Positions 6,804-7,083 of a DNA stretch of 7,083 nucleotides are shown here, in pieces (position 1 is the first letter of the stretch; each line of letters begins with the position of its first letter). Below the pieces are notes generated by a model. It was not told the origin of the DNA and made no database searches. It worked only from the letters and a program-made list of their open reading frames with translations. The stretch comes from Pedobacter sp. UBA5917 (GTDB lineage Bacteria; Bacteroidota; Bacteroidia; Sphingobacteriales; Sphingobacteriaceae). The position numbers were made by a program, and so were the translations under genes. Location: the NCBI RefSeq assembly GCF_002432345.1, contig NZ_DJDT01000229.1:1-7083 (forward strand), given 5' to 3'.

Positions 6804-6856
6804 TCAGTTAACCGATTAACCCCCTGAGCGTAGTCGAAGGGTAAACAGTTAACCAT
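6804..6856 (+). repeat. 53-bp direct repeat, copy 1
   Basis: These 53 bases are identical to 6957-7009. The core contains CTGAGCGTAGTCGAAGGG, a phrase I recall from intergenic repeats in many Bacteroidota genomes. It is bordered by CAGTTAACC direct repeats inside the unit (6805-6813 and 6846-6854). The right part, GGTAAACAGTTAACC, is an imperfect palindrome. Bases flanking the two copies differ. Confidence 0.9.
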
Positions 6857-6879
6857 GCAGTGAACTAATGACCAATAAA

Positions 6880-6914
6880 CAAATTTTTACCACAAAGGCA
6901 CAAAGACACTAAGG
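6880..6914 (+). repeat. ACCAC-AAG-CAC-AAG motif, copy 2
   Basis: CAAATTTTTACCACAAAGGC, then ACAAAGACACTAAGG. It is a longer and probably better preserved relative of copy 1 at 6760-6785: ACCACAAAGGCACAAAG against ACCACCAAGACACCAAG. It precedes the second 53-bp repeat by 42 bases, so the order motif then 53-mer is kept in both units. Confidence 0.65.
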
Positions 6915-6956
6915 TTTATATTTCCTCTAAATAATCTGTTATACCTGCCCAAGTCA

Positions 6957-7009
6957 TCAGTTAACCGATTAACCCCCTGAGCGTAGTCGAAGGGTAAACA
7001 GTTAACCAT
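6957..7009 (+). repeat. 53-bp direct repeat, copy 2
   Basis: Identical base for base to 6804-6856, with a 153-base offset. It carries the same internal CAGTTAACC pair (6958-6966 and 6999-7007) and the same CTGAGCGTAGTCGAAGGG core. The sequence between the two copies shares only the ACCAC motif and AATGACCAA phrase with the sequence before copy 1, so 53-bp identity stands out against diverged surroundings. Confidence 0.9.
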
Positions 7010-7023
7010 ACCAACTTTTCGTC

Positions 7024-7083
7024 CATCATCCATATTACATCATCCATCTTACATCATCCATATTACATCATCCATCTTACATC
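7024..7083 (+). repeat. 14-bp minisatellite with alternating variants, runs past the window edge
   Basis: Four complete 14-base units and the first 4 bases of a fifth: CATCATCCATATTA (7024-7037), CATCATCCATCTTA (7038-7051), then the same two again (7052-7065, 7066-7079). Units alternate A and C at position 11, giving a 28-base higher-order period with no other change. The period is not a multiple of three and the reverse strand has TAA in each unit, so it is not coding. Confidence 0.92.

Larger units (their letters stand above)
6423..7083. other. Gene-free region: parE leader, then composite repeat block
   Basis: I see no credible gene in these 661 bases. The first ~180 bases hold the parE leader and promoter. 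From about 6607 to the end of the window the sequence is made almost entirely of repeats: an inverted copy of a minisatellite motif, degenerate AATGACCAATGAACAAA-type sequence, two ACCAC-AAG-CAC-AAG motifs, two identical 53-bp repeats, and a 14-bp tandem array. The only open frame of note (minus strand 6856-6665, 63 codons) is a translation of the repeats themselves and begins inside a 53-bp copy. Confidence 0.8.

Noticed and set aside
6665..6856. 63-codon minus-strand open frame starting MVNCLPFDYAQGVN
   Set aside because: It is a translation of the repeat block: its first codons come from the 53-bp repeat and the rest from the degenerate AATGACCAA tract. The PFDYAQG phrase is what this repeat gives in this frame. 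It has no ribosome site or domain.
6957..7083. CRISPR array
   Set aside because: The 14-bp units are contiguous with no unique spacers, the two 53-bp repeats are only two and are spaced 100 bases apart, and no cas gene is present.

Overview
The window looks like a chromosomal segment of a Bacteroidota bacterium, most likely a Sphingobacteriaceae member close to Pedobacter. The evidence is a TamB/TamL pair in which the Omp85 partner is a lipoprotein, a Bacteroidota-style topoisomerase IV B subunit (EGDSASGS in the TOPRIM site), promoters resembling TTTG-N20-TAnnTTTG, no strong Shine-Dalgarno sequences, and intergenic repeats of a kind I recall from this phylum. The genus assignment is inference from remembered protein similarity.

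Layout. Bases 1-3550 carry a rightward gene run: the 3' end of tamB, a complete tamL that overlaps it by 17 bases, and a YihY/BrkB-family membrane protein 7 bases further on. TamB and TamL are expected to form an envelope-spanning module serving the outer membrane; the inner-membrane YihY protein is probably co-transcribed. Bases 3551-4550 hold a small rightward toxin-antitoxin cassette (UPF0175 antitoxin-like and DUF3368 PIN-like toxin, 17-base overlap) with its own Bacteroidota-type promoter. A degenerate half-copy of a REP-like repeat lies upstream of it, and a full palindromic copy lies downstream, followed by a perfect 10-bp hairpin. Bases 4551-6422 encode the complete topoisomerase IV subunit B (parE) on the minus strand, convergent with everything before it. 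Its probable promoter lies about 130 bases upstream of the start.

Bases 6423-7083 contain no credible gene. After the parE leader and promoter comes a dense repeat block. It has degenerate AATGACCAATGAACAAA-type sequence, two copies of an ACCAC-AAG-CAC-AAG motif, two identical 53-bp repeats 153 bases apart, and a 14-bp minisatellite that runs off the window. A sequence related to the minisatellite stands inverted at the left edge of the block.

I see no clearly new multi-gene system. The most unusual parts are the composite repeat block upstream of parE and the repeat-flanked toxin-antitoxin cassette between two housekeeping transcription units.
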